Source: Clostridia bacterium | Lineage (GTDB): Bacteria; Bacillota; Clostridia; Oscillospirales; CAG-272 | NCBI GenBank assembly: GCA_017520365.1 | Contig: JAFXFQ010000045.1 | Location: 1-15,058, forward strand | Length of the DNA: 15,058 nt | Direction: 5' to 3' | In this document: one piece after another, positions 1 to 7,700 of the stretch | Position numbering within the stretch: the stretch's first letter is position 1 | Layout: every line of letters starts with the position of its first letter | Notes under the pieces: generated by a model | The model's database searches: none | What the model was told of the DNA's origin: nothing | Seen by the model: only the letters and a program-made list of their open reading frames with translations | Program-made: the position numbers and the translations under genes

Positions 1-294
1 AGAAGCACCGCTGGAGAAGGGATTGAGCATGCTCCAGTCGAACTTCTGGCTGTTAGGCTGAAGAACGTATACTACGCAAACGAGCACTACGAATACGATA
101 GCAACCACTGTGGTGAGGATGGAAAGCTTCTTATTGATGCTGCTTGCCTTGGACTTTCCAAAGAAGGTCTCTGCGCCGCCGGCGATAGCGCCGGAGAGGT
201 TATGAGCCTTACCCTGCTGCATAAGAACAGCTACGATAAGGAAAAGTGCAAATAACAGAAGGATAATACCGATTATAAGCAACGCTGTTGTCAT
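1..294 (-). CDS. secG: SecG, preprotein translocase subunit (3' end outside window)
   Basis: This encodes the small membrane subunit that assists the SecYEG channel in exporting unfolded proteins. The 98 codons in the window read as SecG: a first membrane helix at about residues 4-24, the family loop with MQQGKAHNLSGAIAGGAETF at about 25-44 followed by the FFGKSKA stretch, and a second helix at about 57-78. The frame is still open at base 1, so the C-terminus lies outside. SecG is usually 70-110 residues, so little is missing. The ATG at 294 follows an AAAGGAGA ribosome binding site (about 302-310) with good spacing. The gene has its own promoter and is separated from the upstream synthase gene by a likely terminator. 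Family identification is firm. Confidence 0.93.
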   Translation of the reverse strand, partial: MTTALLIIGIILLLFALFLIVAVLMQQGKAHNLSGAIAGGAETFFGKSKASSINKKLSILTTVVAIVFVVLVCVVYVLQPNSQKFDWSMLNPFSSGAS

Positions 295-362
295 TTTGAA
301 TTTCTCCTTTATTTTGAATCAATAAATAACGTACATAGTCCTATTTACACGGACGCTTAGTT

Positions 363-391
363 ATTGTATCACAACCAAAATAAAAATGCAA
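363..391 (-). promoter_or_regulatory. Sigma-A promoter of secG
   Basis: On the minus strand a -35 TTGCAT (386-391) and a -10 TACAAT (363-368) are separated by exactly 17 bases. The -10 is preceded by TGA, giving an extended -10 (TGn). It sits about 70 bases upstream of the secG start, with nothing else in between. Confidence 0.75.
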
Positions 392-420
392 TAGTAAATT
401 TACTTTTTTACAAAAAAGTG

Positions 421-452
421 CAAAAAAGTCAAGCAAGAGCTTTTTCCCTTGC
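421..452 (-). terminator. Probable intrinsic terminator after the synthase gene
   Basis: Read on the minus strand, GCAAGGG pairs with CTCTTGC (one G-U pair) around a six-base loop (433-452), followed by TTGACTTTTTTG. It lies about 60 bases past the stop of the upstream synthase gene and before the secG promoter. The stem is short and the T run starts four bases late, so the call is moderate. Confidence 0.55.
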
Positions 453-510
453 GCAAAATGCTTGAAAAGCTATCGTTTTCTTGATCCTCTGCCGTTTTGG
501 CGCTCGGCGC

Positions 511-1950
511 TCAGCTGAAATATTCGGAAAGCCTGGGGATAGCAGTTCTCACCATCTCGCAAAGCTCACTGTCGCTGAGAGAGGTGCATCGTCCGTCGGC
601 GTATGCTTTGTCAACAAGCGCCTTCACTGCCGCAACCTCCTCACTTCTCTTCAGGAGCTTTTCCTTGCAGCCCTTATCCGCAAGGCGGCTGTTGATCCAG
701 TAAGCCACCCCTGCAAGTCCGCTGTGGGCATCTATGGCAACAGCGGCAGGTCTGCCCAGAATATCCTCCGTGTTGAAGATATTATAGATCTCAGGGTCCT
801 TCTGAAGTCCGTCTGCGTGGATTCCCGCTCTCGTGACGTTAAAGTCGCGGCCAACAAAGGGCGTTCTGGGAGGGATGTGATACCCCATATCATTTTCAAA
901 ATACTTGGCGATCTCTGTTATAACGGAAAGGTCCATACCGTTACGGGTGCCCTTCAGGGATGCGTACTCCATACACATGGCCTCAAGAGGACAGTTGCCC
1001 GTTCTCTCGCCAATGCCCAAAAGGGTACAGTTTACGCTTGACGCACCGTAGAGCCATGCTGTGGATGCATTAGTCACTACCTTATAGAAATCATTGTGAC
1101 CGTGCCACTCAAGCATTGAGGAGTCAATGCCTGCATAGTGGTTGAGACCGTAGATTATTCCGGGAACGCTTCGGGGGAGTGCCGCACCCTGATAGGTGAC
1201 GCCATAGCCCATTGTATCGCAGGCACGGATCTTTACGGGAATGCCGTACTCTACGCCAAGCTCGCGAAGAGCCTCTGCAAAGGGAAGAACAAAGCCGTAA
1301 AAGTCGGCTCTTGTAATATCCTCGAAGTGGCATCTGGGGCGGATGCCCATTTCAAGCACCTCACGGATAACTCCAAGATACTTGTCCATTGCACCCTTAC
1401 GGGTGAGACCCATCTTATTATATATGTGATAGTCGGAGCAGGAGACCAGCACGCCAGTTTCCTTGATGCCAAGGCTCTTGACCAGCTTGAAGTCCTCTGT
1501 GGATGCACGTATCCAGCTTGTTATTTCGGGGAACTCGTAGCCAAGCTCCATACATTTCTTGACAGCCTCTCTGTCCTTTTCGGAATAGAGGAAAAATTCA
1601 CTCTGGCGGATCAGACCGTTGGGGCCGCCAAGCTTGTGCATAAGCTTATAAAGATCAACTATCTGCTGAACGGTAAAGGGGGCGCCTGCCTGCTGGCCGT
1701 CGCGGAAGGTAGTATCTGTGATCCATATATCCTTGGGCATATTGATGGGCACATATCTGTGGTTAAAGGACACGCGGGGCACCTCATCGTAGCTGTAAAG
1801 CTGGCGATAAAGGTATGGGGTCTCTCTTTCCTGAAGAGAATAGTGATATACGGACTGCTCTATAAGGTTGGTGGTCTCTGAAAACTCAACTCTTCCGTCG
1901 CGCTCACCGTTTATATCGTTAAACTGTGTAAATCTGTCATTATCTACCAT
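511..1950 (-). CDS. Re-citrate synthase / homocitrate synthase-like DRE-TIM metallolyase
   Basis: This is a cytoplasmic enzyme of the LeuA/NifV/citramalate synthase superfamily, which condenses acetyl-CoA with a 2-oxo acid. Visible motifs in the 479 residues are TDTTFRDGQQ (about 78-87, first metal ligand and catalytic Arg), the HGHND metal-binding HxH at 283-285, and GERTGNCPLE at about 314-323. The stretch GGPNGLIRQSEFFLYS is typical of the Clostridia group that includes the oxygen-sensitive Re-citrate synthase of Clostridium kluyveri. I therefore favour citrate formation from oxaloacetate for glutamate synthesis in an anaerobe. Isopropylmalate or homocitrate synthesis remains possible. There is no recognisable LeuA allosteric domain. 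About 75 residues precede the TIM barrel, an unusual extension. ATG 1950 follows AAAGGAA at a 10-base spacing, and the consensus promoter fits this start. It is monocistronic. Confidence 0.78.
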   Translation of the reverse strand: MVDNDRFTQFNDINGERDGRVEFSETTNLIEQSVYHYSLQERETPYLYRQLYSYDEVPRVSFNHRYVPINMPKDIWITDTTFRDGQQAGAPFTVQQIVDLYKLMHKLGGPNGLIRQSEFFLYSEKDREAVKKCMELGYEFPEITSWIRASTEDFKLVKSLGIKETGVLVSCSDYHIYNKMGLTRKGAMDKYLGVIREVLEMGIRPRCHFEDITRADFYGFVLPFAEALRELGVEYGIPVKIRACDTMGYGVTYQGAALPRSVPGIIYGLNHYAGIDSSMLEWHGHNDFYKVVTNASTAWLYGASSVNCTLLGIGERTGNCPLEAMCMEYASLKGTRNGMDLSVITEIAKYFENDMGYHIPPRTPFVGRDFNVTRAGIHADGLQKDPEIYNIFNTEDILGRPAAVAIDAHSGLAGVAYWINSRLADKGCKEKLLKRSEEVAAVKALVDKAYADGRCTSLSDSELCEMVRTAIPRLSEYFS

Positions 1951-1987
1951 TGTATGAAATTCCTTTCTTTAGGATGTCACTTTTGCA

Positions 1988-2016
1988 ATTATAGCCAATA
2001 TCTTGCATAATGTCAA
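1988..2016 (-). promoter_or_regulatory. Consensus sigma-A promoter of the synthase gene
   Basis: The minus strand reads TTGACA (2011-2016), a 17-base spacer, then TATAAT (1988-1993), a perfect match to the housekeeping consensus. Transcription should begin near 1981, leaving a leader of about 30 bases that holds the ribosome binding site. No room remains for a riboswitch or attenuator, so any control would act at the promoter. Confidence 0.9.
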
Positions 2017-2028
2017 TAGCAAAATTGC

Positions 2029-2056
2029 AAAAACCGCTCTGCAAAGAGCGGTTTTT
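2029..2056 (-). terminator. Intrinsic terminator of the cinA-dxs operon
   Basis: A perfect 12-bp stem (AAAAACCGCTCT / AGAGCGGTTTTT) closes a GCAA tetraloop. It lies 27 bases beyond the dxs stop. The T run is present on both strands, so the hairpin could work in both directions, but only minus-strand transcription reaches it from a known gene. Confidence 0.9.
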
Positions 2057-2082
2057 GGGAGTTATTTGACACAATAGTATCA

Positions 2083-3930
2083 TCATCCTTGCATTGCGCT
2101 GTCGATTTTCTCAAAAACAGCCTCGCCTGTCATTCCCAAAAGGGCACGAAGCTCGTCCACCGTGCCGTGGGTCAAAAATCCTTCGACAGCAATGATCAAG
2201 ACCTTAGCTCTGACACCAGCCTCGCAGAGAAGGGCTGCAACAGTCTCGCCCATACCGCCTCTTTTTGAGCATTCCTCCAGAATGCAGACCATCTTTGCGC
2301 CGCGACAGGCGGAAAGAACAGCCTCCTTATCAAGGGGAAACAGCTTTAATAGCTTTACGGACTTGGTTTTATATTTTGCCGAAAGGAGCGTTTTGGCCTT
2401 ATGGGCCTCGGCTGTGACGGCAGAATAGGAAATGATGACTATATCTGCGCTTTCTCTGCTGTCTGCAAGGATGCCGTCGCCTACGGGAGCATATGCACTT
2501 CTGTCATACTGCTTTTCCCCGCCCTTCGGATAACGGATGGCAAAAAGTCCGCTGCCGTTTACACTTTTTCTCAGGCAAGCTCTCGTTTCCTCAAAGGTTT
2601 CCGGCGAGTAGAGAGTCATTCCGGGAACGGTTGAAAGGAGGGGTATATCATACACGCCCTGATGGGTCACTCCGTCTCCGGGAACAAGGCCGGCACGGTC
2701 AACGGCAATAACTGCGTGGACCCCCTGAAGAGCGATATCCTCAAGGATCTGGTCATAGGAGCGTTGCAGAAACGTGGAGTAGATAGCGCAAACGGGAGTC
2801 TTACCGCCGATGGCAAGTCCGCCCGCAAAGGTGACTGTGCACTCCTCTGCGATGCCAACGTCAAAAAATCTCTCCGGATACGCGGCCTTAAAGCCTGTAA
2901 GTCCCGTACCCTTGTCCATAGCGGCGGTAATGGCGACCACAGACTCATTCTCCTCTGCGAGGGCACAAAGCTCTGCACCAAACACGGTGGAAAAGCTCTC
3001 TTCATTCTTCGCCTCGGCACCCTTTTCAGGCTCAAAGCTGCCTGCAAAATGATAAAGGTCGGGCATGTTTTCGGCAGGGGCATAGCCCTTGCCCTTTTTT
3101 GTTATCATATGGATAAGGGTGATACGCTCCTTGGATTTTGCCTCCTCAAAGAGAAACTCCATCTTTTTCTCATTGTTTCCGTCTGCGGGACCGAGATAGT
3201 AAAGACCCATATTTTCAAACATATTGGTATGAAGGAGCTGGCGCTTCCAGAATTCCTTGGTCTTATAGGCACAGCGGACAAGTCCTTTGCCGACAAGGGG
3301 TATCCTTTGAAAAAAGGATTGGATTCCCTTTTTGAATTTAAAATATCTTCTGGAGTTGCGAAGGCGGTTGAAGTATTTTGACATACCGCCCACGTTCTGG
3401 GAGATGGACATCTCGTTATCATTAAGAACGATGATAAGATTAAGGTCCTCATCGCAGTTGTTGAGAGTTTCGTAAACCATACCGTTGGTGAAGGAGCCGT
3501 CTCCGATAACCACTACAACAAAAGCATCCTTTTTCCCTGCAAGAGCGTTTGCTCTCGCAATTCCGAGAGCTATGGGAAGAGCACTTCCCGAGTGGCCTGC
3601 GGTGAGCACGTCGTGCTCACTCTCGCCTCTCGTGGTAAAGCCGGAGGTGCCGCCCAGGGTGCGCAAGGTGGAAAACTCCTCGTATCTGCCTGTTAAGAGC
3701 TTGTGCGCATAGCACTGATGGCCAACGTCAAATATTATCGTATCCTCAGGGGAATTGAAAACGCGATGAAGAGCAACGGTTGCCTCCACGATGCCCAGAT
3801 TTGATGCAAGGTGGCCTCCGTTTTTGGAAACGGTATTGATGATGGTATCACGCACCTCGGCGGTGAGAGCTTGAACCTCATTATCCTTTAAGCCCTTGAT
3901 ATCCTTGGGGGATCTAATATTTTCAAGCAT
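2083..3930 (-). CDS. dxs: 1-deoxy-D-xylulose-5-phosphate synthase
   Basis: DXS joins pyruvate and glyceraldehyde 3-phosphate in a thiamine diphosphate-dependent reaction, the first step of the MEP isoprenoid pathway. The product also feeds thiamine and pyridoxal synthesis in many bacteria. The 615 residues match the usual length. The thiamine diphosphate motif runs from GDGS (143-146) to NDN (170-172). FDVGHQCYAHK (about 67-77, H71) and AGHSGSA (111-117) are DXS signatures. The transketolase pyrimidine domain follows, with FDVGIAEE (about 356-363, catalytic Glu) and DRAGLV...THQG (411-425). A C-terminal transketolase domain ends the protein. ATG 3930 has a GGGAGGT site eight bases upstream. 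It overlaps the end of cinA by 8 bp, so the two genes are probably translationally coupled. All key residues I looked for are present. Confidence 0.95.
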   Translation of the reverse strand: MLENIRSPKDIKGLKDNEVQALTAEVRDTIINTVSKNGGHLASNLGIVEATVALHRVFNSPEDTIIFDVGHQCYAHKLLTGRYEEFSTLRTLGGTSGFTTRGESEHDVLTAGHSGSALPIALGIARANALAGKKDAFVVVVIGDGSFTNGMVYETLNNCDEDLNLIIVLNDNEMSISQNVGGMSKYFNRLRNSRRYFKFKKGIQSFFQRIPLVGKGLVRCAYKTKEFWKRQLLHTNMFENMGLYYLGPADGNNEKKMEFLFEEAKSKERITLIHMITKKGKGYAPAENMPDLYHFAGSFEPEKGAEAKNEESFSTVFGAELCALAEENESVVAITAAMDKGTGLTGFKAAYPERFFDVGIAEECTVTFAGGLAIGGKTPVCAIYSTFLQRSYDQILEDIALQGVHAVIAVDRAGLVPGDGVTHQGVYDIPLLSTVPGMTLYSPETFEETRACLRKSVNGSGLFAIRYPKGGEKQYDRSAYAPVGDGILADSRESADIVIISYSAVTAEAHKAKTLLSAKYKTKSVKLLKLFPLDKEAVLSACRGAKMVCILEECSKRGGMGETVAALLCEAGVRAKVLIIAVEGFLTHGTVDELRALLGMTGEAVFEKIDSAMQG

Positions 3931-4444
3931 TATTACAAACCTCCCTCTTTGATGCCTTCAGGGCGAGGCTCAGTGCGTGATCGGAGGCAAGAGACCTTAT
4001 TTCGGCCCTTGACAGGGTGCTTTCAAACTGTACTCTCTCCGCAAAGACACCTTCTCCAAGGCTTACTCCGAAGCAAACTGTGCCCACCGGCTTTTCATCA
4101 CTTCCGCCGCCGGGGCCTGCGATTCCGGTTACTGATACTGCGATGTCAGCTCCCGTTATACGGCGAACCCCCTCTGCCATCTCCCGTGCCGTCTCCACAG
4201 AGACCGCACCGAAGGCCGAAAGAGTCTCTTCCTTTACACCAAGGACGCTTTTCTTTACGTTATTGGAATAGGAAACAACGCCACCCTCCACTGCAGCAGA
4301 GGAGCCGGGGAGAGCTGTTACCCTCGCCTGACAAATTCCGCCCGTGCAGGACTCGGCAAAGGCAACGGTAAGCTTTTCCTTGAGAAGAGCCTCCAAAAGT
4401 GCCTTTGCAAGTGCATCATTATTCATTTGCAGAGCCTTTTCCAT
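3923..4444 (-). CDS. CinA C-terminal / PncC nicotinamide-nucleotide amidohydrolase family protein
   Basis: This is a stand-alone CinA C-terminal domain of 173 residues. Characterised members (PncC) deamidate nicotinamide mononucleotide to nicotinate mononucleotide in NAD salvage; the competence link of full-length CinA is less clear. The family core is evident: AESCTGG with the catalytic serine at residue 32, GVVSYSNNVKKSVLGV, and SVTGIAGPGGG followed by KPVGTV. The N-terminal COG1058 domain of long CinA is absent. A longer frame opens at 4489, but its first codons lie on the promoter -10. The ATG at 4444 has a CGGAG site (4451-4455) six bases upstream, so I take 4444 as the start. It is the first gene of a two-gene operon and ends inside the dxs start (ATGCTTGA overlap). 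Confidence 0.88.
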   Translation of the reverse strand: MEKALQMNNDALAKALLEALLKEKLTVAFAESCTGGICQARVTALPGSSAAVEGGVVSYSNNVKKSVLGVKEETLSAFGAVSVETAREMAEGVRRITGADIAVSVTGIAGPGGGSDEKPVGTVCFGVSLGEGVFAERVQFESTLSRAEIRSLASDHALSLALKASKREVCNNA

Positions 4445-4477
4445 AAAATTCTCCGAAATCACGTATAATATATTATT

Positions 4478-4506
4478 ATTATACACCATTTCACCGTGTG
4501 TTGCAA
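4478..4506 (-). promoter_or_regulatory. Promoter of the cinA-dxs operon
   Basis: On the minus strand TTGCAA (4501-4506) and TATAAT (4478-4483) are 17 bases apart. Transcription would start near 4471, leaving a leader of roughly 27 bases before the ATG at 4444. The position rules out the longer reading of the cinA frame. Confidence 0.75.
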
Positions 4507-4582
4507 TAGGCTATTATTTACAAAGAGCTTTTTGGAACGGGCAGTAAGGAAATCCGTTTTCCTTCCTCATTTTTGTATATAT

Positions 4583-4601
4583 GTTGTTGAAACTCAACAA
4601 C
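4583..4601. promoter_or_regulatory. Palindrome just upstream of the RHS promoter
   Basis: GTTGTTGA (4583-4590) and its exact reverse complement TCAACAAC (4594-4601) flank a three-base centre. The palindrome ends five bases before the -35 box of the RHS promoter, a position suited to an activator or repressor site. It is not followed by a T run, so a terminator is unlikely. The bound protein, if any, is unknown. Confidence 0.4.
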
Positions 4602-4606
4602 CTGCA

Positions 4607-4635
4607 TTGACTTCGATAAAATGTTTATGTATAAT
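4607..4635 (+). promoter_or_regulatory. Sigma-A promoter of the RHS toxin locus
   Basis: TTGACT (4607-4612), a 17-base spacer, then TATAAT (4630-4635): eleven of twelve consensus positions. It lies about 65 bases before the RHS start codon. It is divergent from the cinA promoter, about 100 bases away. No other convincing promoter was seen further right, so the downstream genes may depend on this one. Confidence 0.85.
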
Positions 4636-4700
4636 ATTCATAGAGGAGCATTGCGCTTTAACGCGGATGCATACAGCATTAAGTTTAAGGAGGTTTTGTT

Positions 4701-7700
4701 ATGAAAAAAAGTCTGTCGTTGCTTGCGGCAGTACTTTGTATTGCAGTATTGATACAAAGTATTCCGCTTGCGGTTATTGCCGGCATGATCGGCTCCGAGG
4801 CTGAAGCCTTGGAAGCTATCACCGGAGAAACGGTCGTTTCAGATGCTTTGCCCGGGGAAGCTGCCGGGAATTATCCATTCATTCTCGGCGAAATGATCGA
4901 CGAAAGAACTCCTGATACAAAAGTTTTCAGAATGAGCGACGGCTCGTACACCGCGGCAGTATACCCCACACAGGTACACTACGAAGAAAACGGTGTGATG
5001 AAAGAGATAGACTACCGTTTTGAAGAGACCACCGTTGACGGAGAACGTTACTTCGAAACAAAGGCCGGTCCTGTTTCTCTCCGCGTTCCCGAAACCATCG
5101 GAGAGGATAGCAAGGTCGTGTTCTCTTCAGGAGACAACAGCATTTCATTCACTCTCTCCGCCGTTGAAGAAATAAAAGCCGAGACCTTTGAGGCATCCGT
5201 TGACAGCGAAAGGCTGGCGCTTCTCAGCGAAACGGTTTTGGCCGAGGTGCTCACCGACGAAAAATTTGAAGAAATCTATTCAAAGGAAAAGTCCGGGGCA
5301 AAGGTTCTTGACATTGAGCTTTCAGATGCCGTTGCTGAGCACTCTTCTCTTATGATGGCAGCGCCCGGTGCCGCTTCTTTTGTAAAATACGATTCCATTA
5401 TGAACGGGATCGACCTGAATTACAGCATTTCAGGTACGGTTTTGAAGGAAGAGATCGTTTTGAACCGCCGTTCCTCTGCCTTAAAAAACTTCTCTTTTAC
5501 CCTTGATACGGGAGCTCTTGTTCCTGTTCTTAACGAGGACAGCTCCGTATCTCTCGTGGACTGTGAAGGCACAGAACAACTCAAAATAGCGGCCCCCTTC
5601 ATGTTTGACAGTATCGGAGCCGAGAGCACGGATATCACCGTTACCCTTACCGACAACGGCGACGGAACTTATACATATAAGCTCTCTCCCGATAAAAAAT
5701 GGCTTGCAAGTGCGGCAAGAGTTTATCCTATCACCATCGATCCCCCCGTTACCGACAGCAGCTTTTACACCGTCAAAGATACTACCGGTGTGTTCGCTTC
5801 AAGCATAGGAAACCTGGGCAACACCGGAGAACTCAACTATTTGAAGGTCGGAAACCGCTATGATTCTGCAACAGGTGCCACCCCCGAGGTTCAGGCAATG
5901 CTCTACTCACAGCTTCCCTCTGCCCTCACTGCCACTACGGGTATCGTTCACGCATATCTTTATCTTTACAGCTTTACGGGCGGTTTTTCTACCTGTGCTT
6001 CCGATATGCAGATAGACGCGTATATGATAACCTCCGACTGGAATACGTCGGACGTTATGGAAAACTCCCCCATAGCGCTTGGAGATAACGGCAGAGCTGA
6101 CTATAGTAACGTTCTTGATTATATATACTATAATGATTCCTCGTTGGAAAACGATGTGTATAGATTCGAGATCACAGAAGCCGCACAAAAATGGCTGGAT
6201 GGAACAAGCACCAATTACGGAATTGCGCTTCGCGGCGCAGGGCTTGGAAATTCAGAAAGCTATGCCCGATTCTTTGACAGTACTAACGTGGGTCAGACTG
6301 ATCAAAACGGAAACGCACTTTGTCCCCGCTTCGTGTACGTATACCGTGATTCCAAGGGAATCGAGGACTACTGGTCCTTTACCTCCATGGAAGCCGGAAG
6401 AAGCGGCGTTGTTGCGGTAAACAACTACAACGGCAACCTTGTTTCCGTTCAGGACGTCGTTTCGTCTACGGGAAACAATATGCCCGTTTCCGTTTCTCTA
6501 ATATACAGCGTCAACAGTATGGATAACGGAACGGCAGGAATGGGCTCCTGGCGCACCAACTACCACATGAAGATATCCGCCTGCAATCTCAGCTTTGAGA
6601 TACCCGGGGCTGAGGCCGTCAACTACAGGTATTGCTTTATTGACAGCGACGGCACACGGCATTACCTGAAAGAAGAAGGAAACGAGCACCGCGACGAGGA
6701 CGGTCTCGGTCTTACCCTGACCACGGCTGACGGTGCAGTTACGGGTTACTACTATAAAATCGAAACAAAGGGTCACACAGAATATCAGTTCGACTTTTAC
6801 GGCAGACTCATAAAGATCACAGACCCCAACGGAAACTACAACAGAGTGGTATACGAAGAAGGTTCAGGCTCAGACAGCTCGAAAAACCGTATCGTTCGTA
6901 TCGAGGAAGGCTCCAAAATGAGCACTGCCACCCGAAATACCGCTTTTACGTTGGACAGCGCCTCGGGAGATATCACCGTCAGAAGCCCTGAGGGTAACTT
7001 CGCAGTTCTTGACTTTATGTCATCAACCAACAGAACCCTCAACGGCATCATATACGAGGACAATATAAGCACCTCATTTACTTATACTTTGTTGGGCGGA
7101 GCATATTATCTCTCGAGGGTGAACGACGGCAGAGGTCATCAAACAAATATCCACTACATCAACGGCCCCTCCAAAAGAGTCATAGCCCTGCAATGGGGAA
7201 CGTCGGGCAGTATTCTTGAACAGTACGTGTTCAATTACAGCCACAATTCAACGAAGATCATGGATGTGGAGGGCAGATACACCACCCTGCAGTTCAACGG
7301 CTACGGCCATACCGTCGGCATAGTCGATCACACCTCATCCATCGGTCAGAGCTATGAATTCGGCGCACCGGGCGGTACGGGCGTCGATGAAGGCAAGGAG
7401 AACAAGCTTCTTCTCACCTCCAAGACCGTGTACGCCTCCGAAAACAGGATAACGAACGGAGGTATTAATACTTCCTCCGATGTAAACGGCTTTGCCGTTG
7501 CCAATTCTGCAACGGGAATCACCAAAGGATTTGAAAGCGGCCACAGCAACACCGGCGCAGGCAGTATGAAGCTGACCAAAGCCGACACCTGCACCTCTGA
7601 CAGATACGTTTATCAGGACGTCACCGGACTTACCACCGGCATATATACCCTTTCGGCATATATAAATACAAAGGGCGTGAGCCTTGACGGTAAGGGTACG

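Noticed and set aside
1138..1881. Plus-strand open frame of 247 codons opposite the synthase gene, and comparable ones at 481-1041 and 2662-3381
   Set aside because: These are shadows of well-supported minus-strand enzymes, with no promoter or ribosome binding site.
4445..4489. Longer reading of the cinA frame starting at 4489
   Set aside because: The extra codons cover the -10 box of the operon promoter and have no ribosome binding site, and the added residues are not part of the CinA fold.
4546..4564. Hairpin AAGGAAA / TTTCCTT with a five-base loop in the divergent intergenic region
   Set aside because: The stem is short and AT-leaning, and no gene end lies nearby, so it is neither a convincing terminator nor a clear operator.
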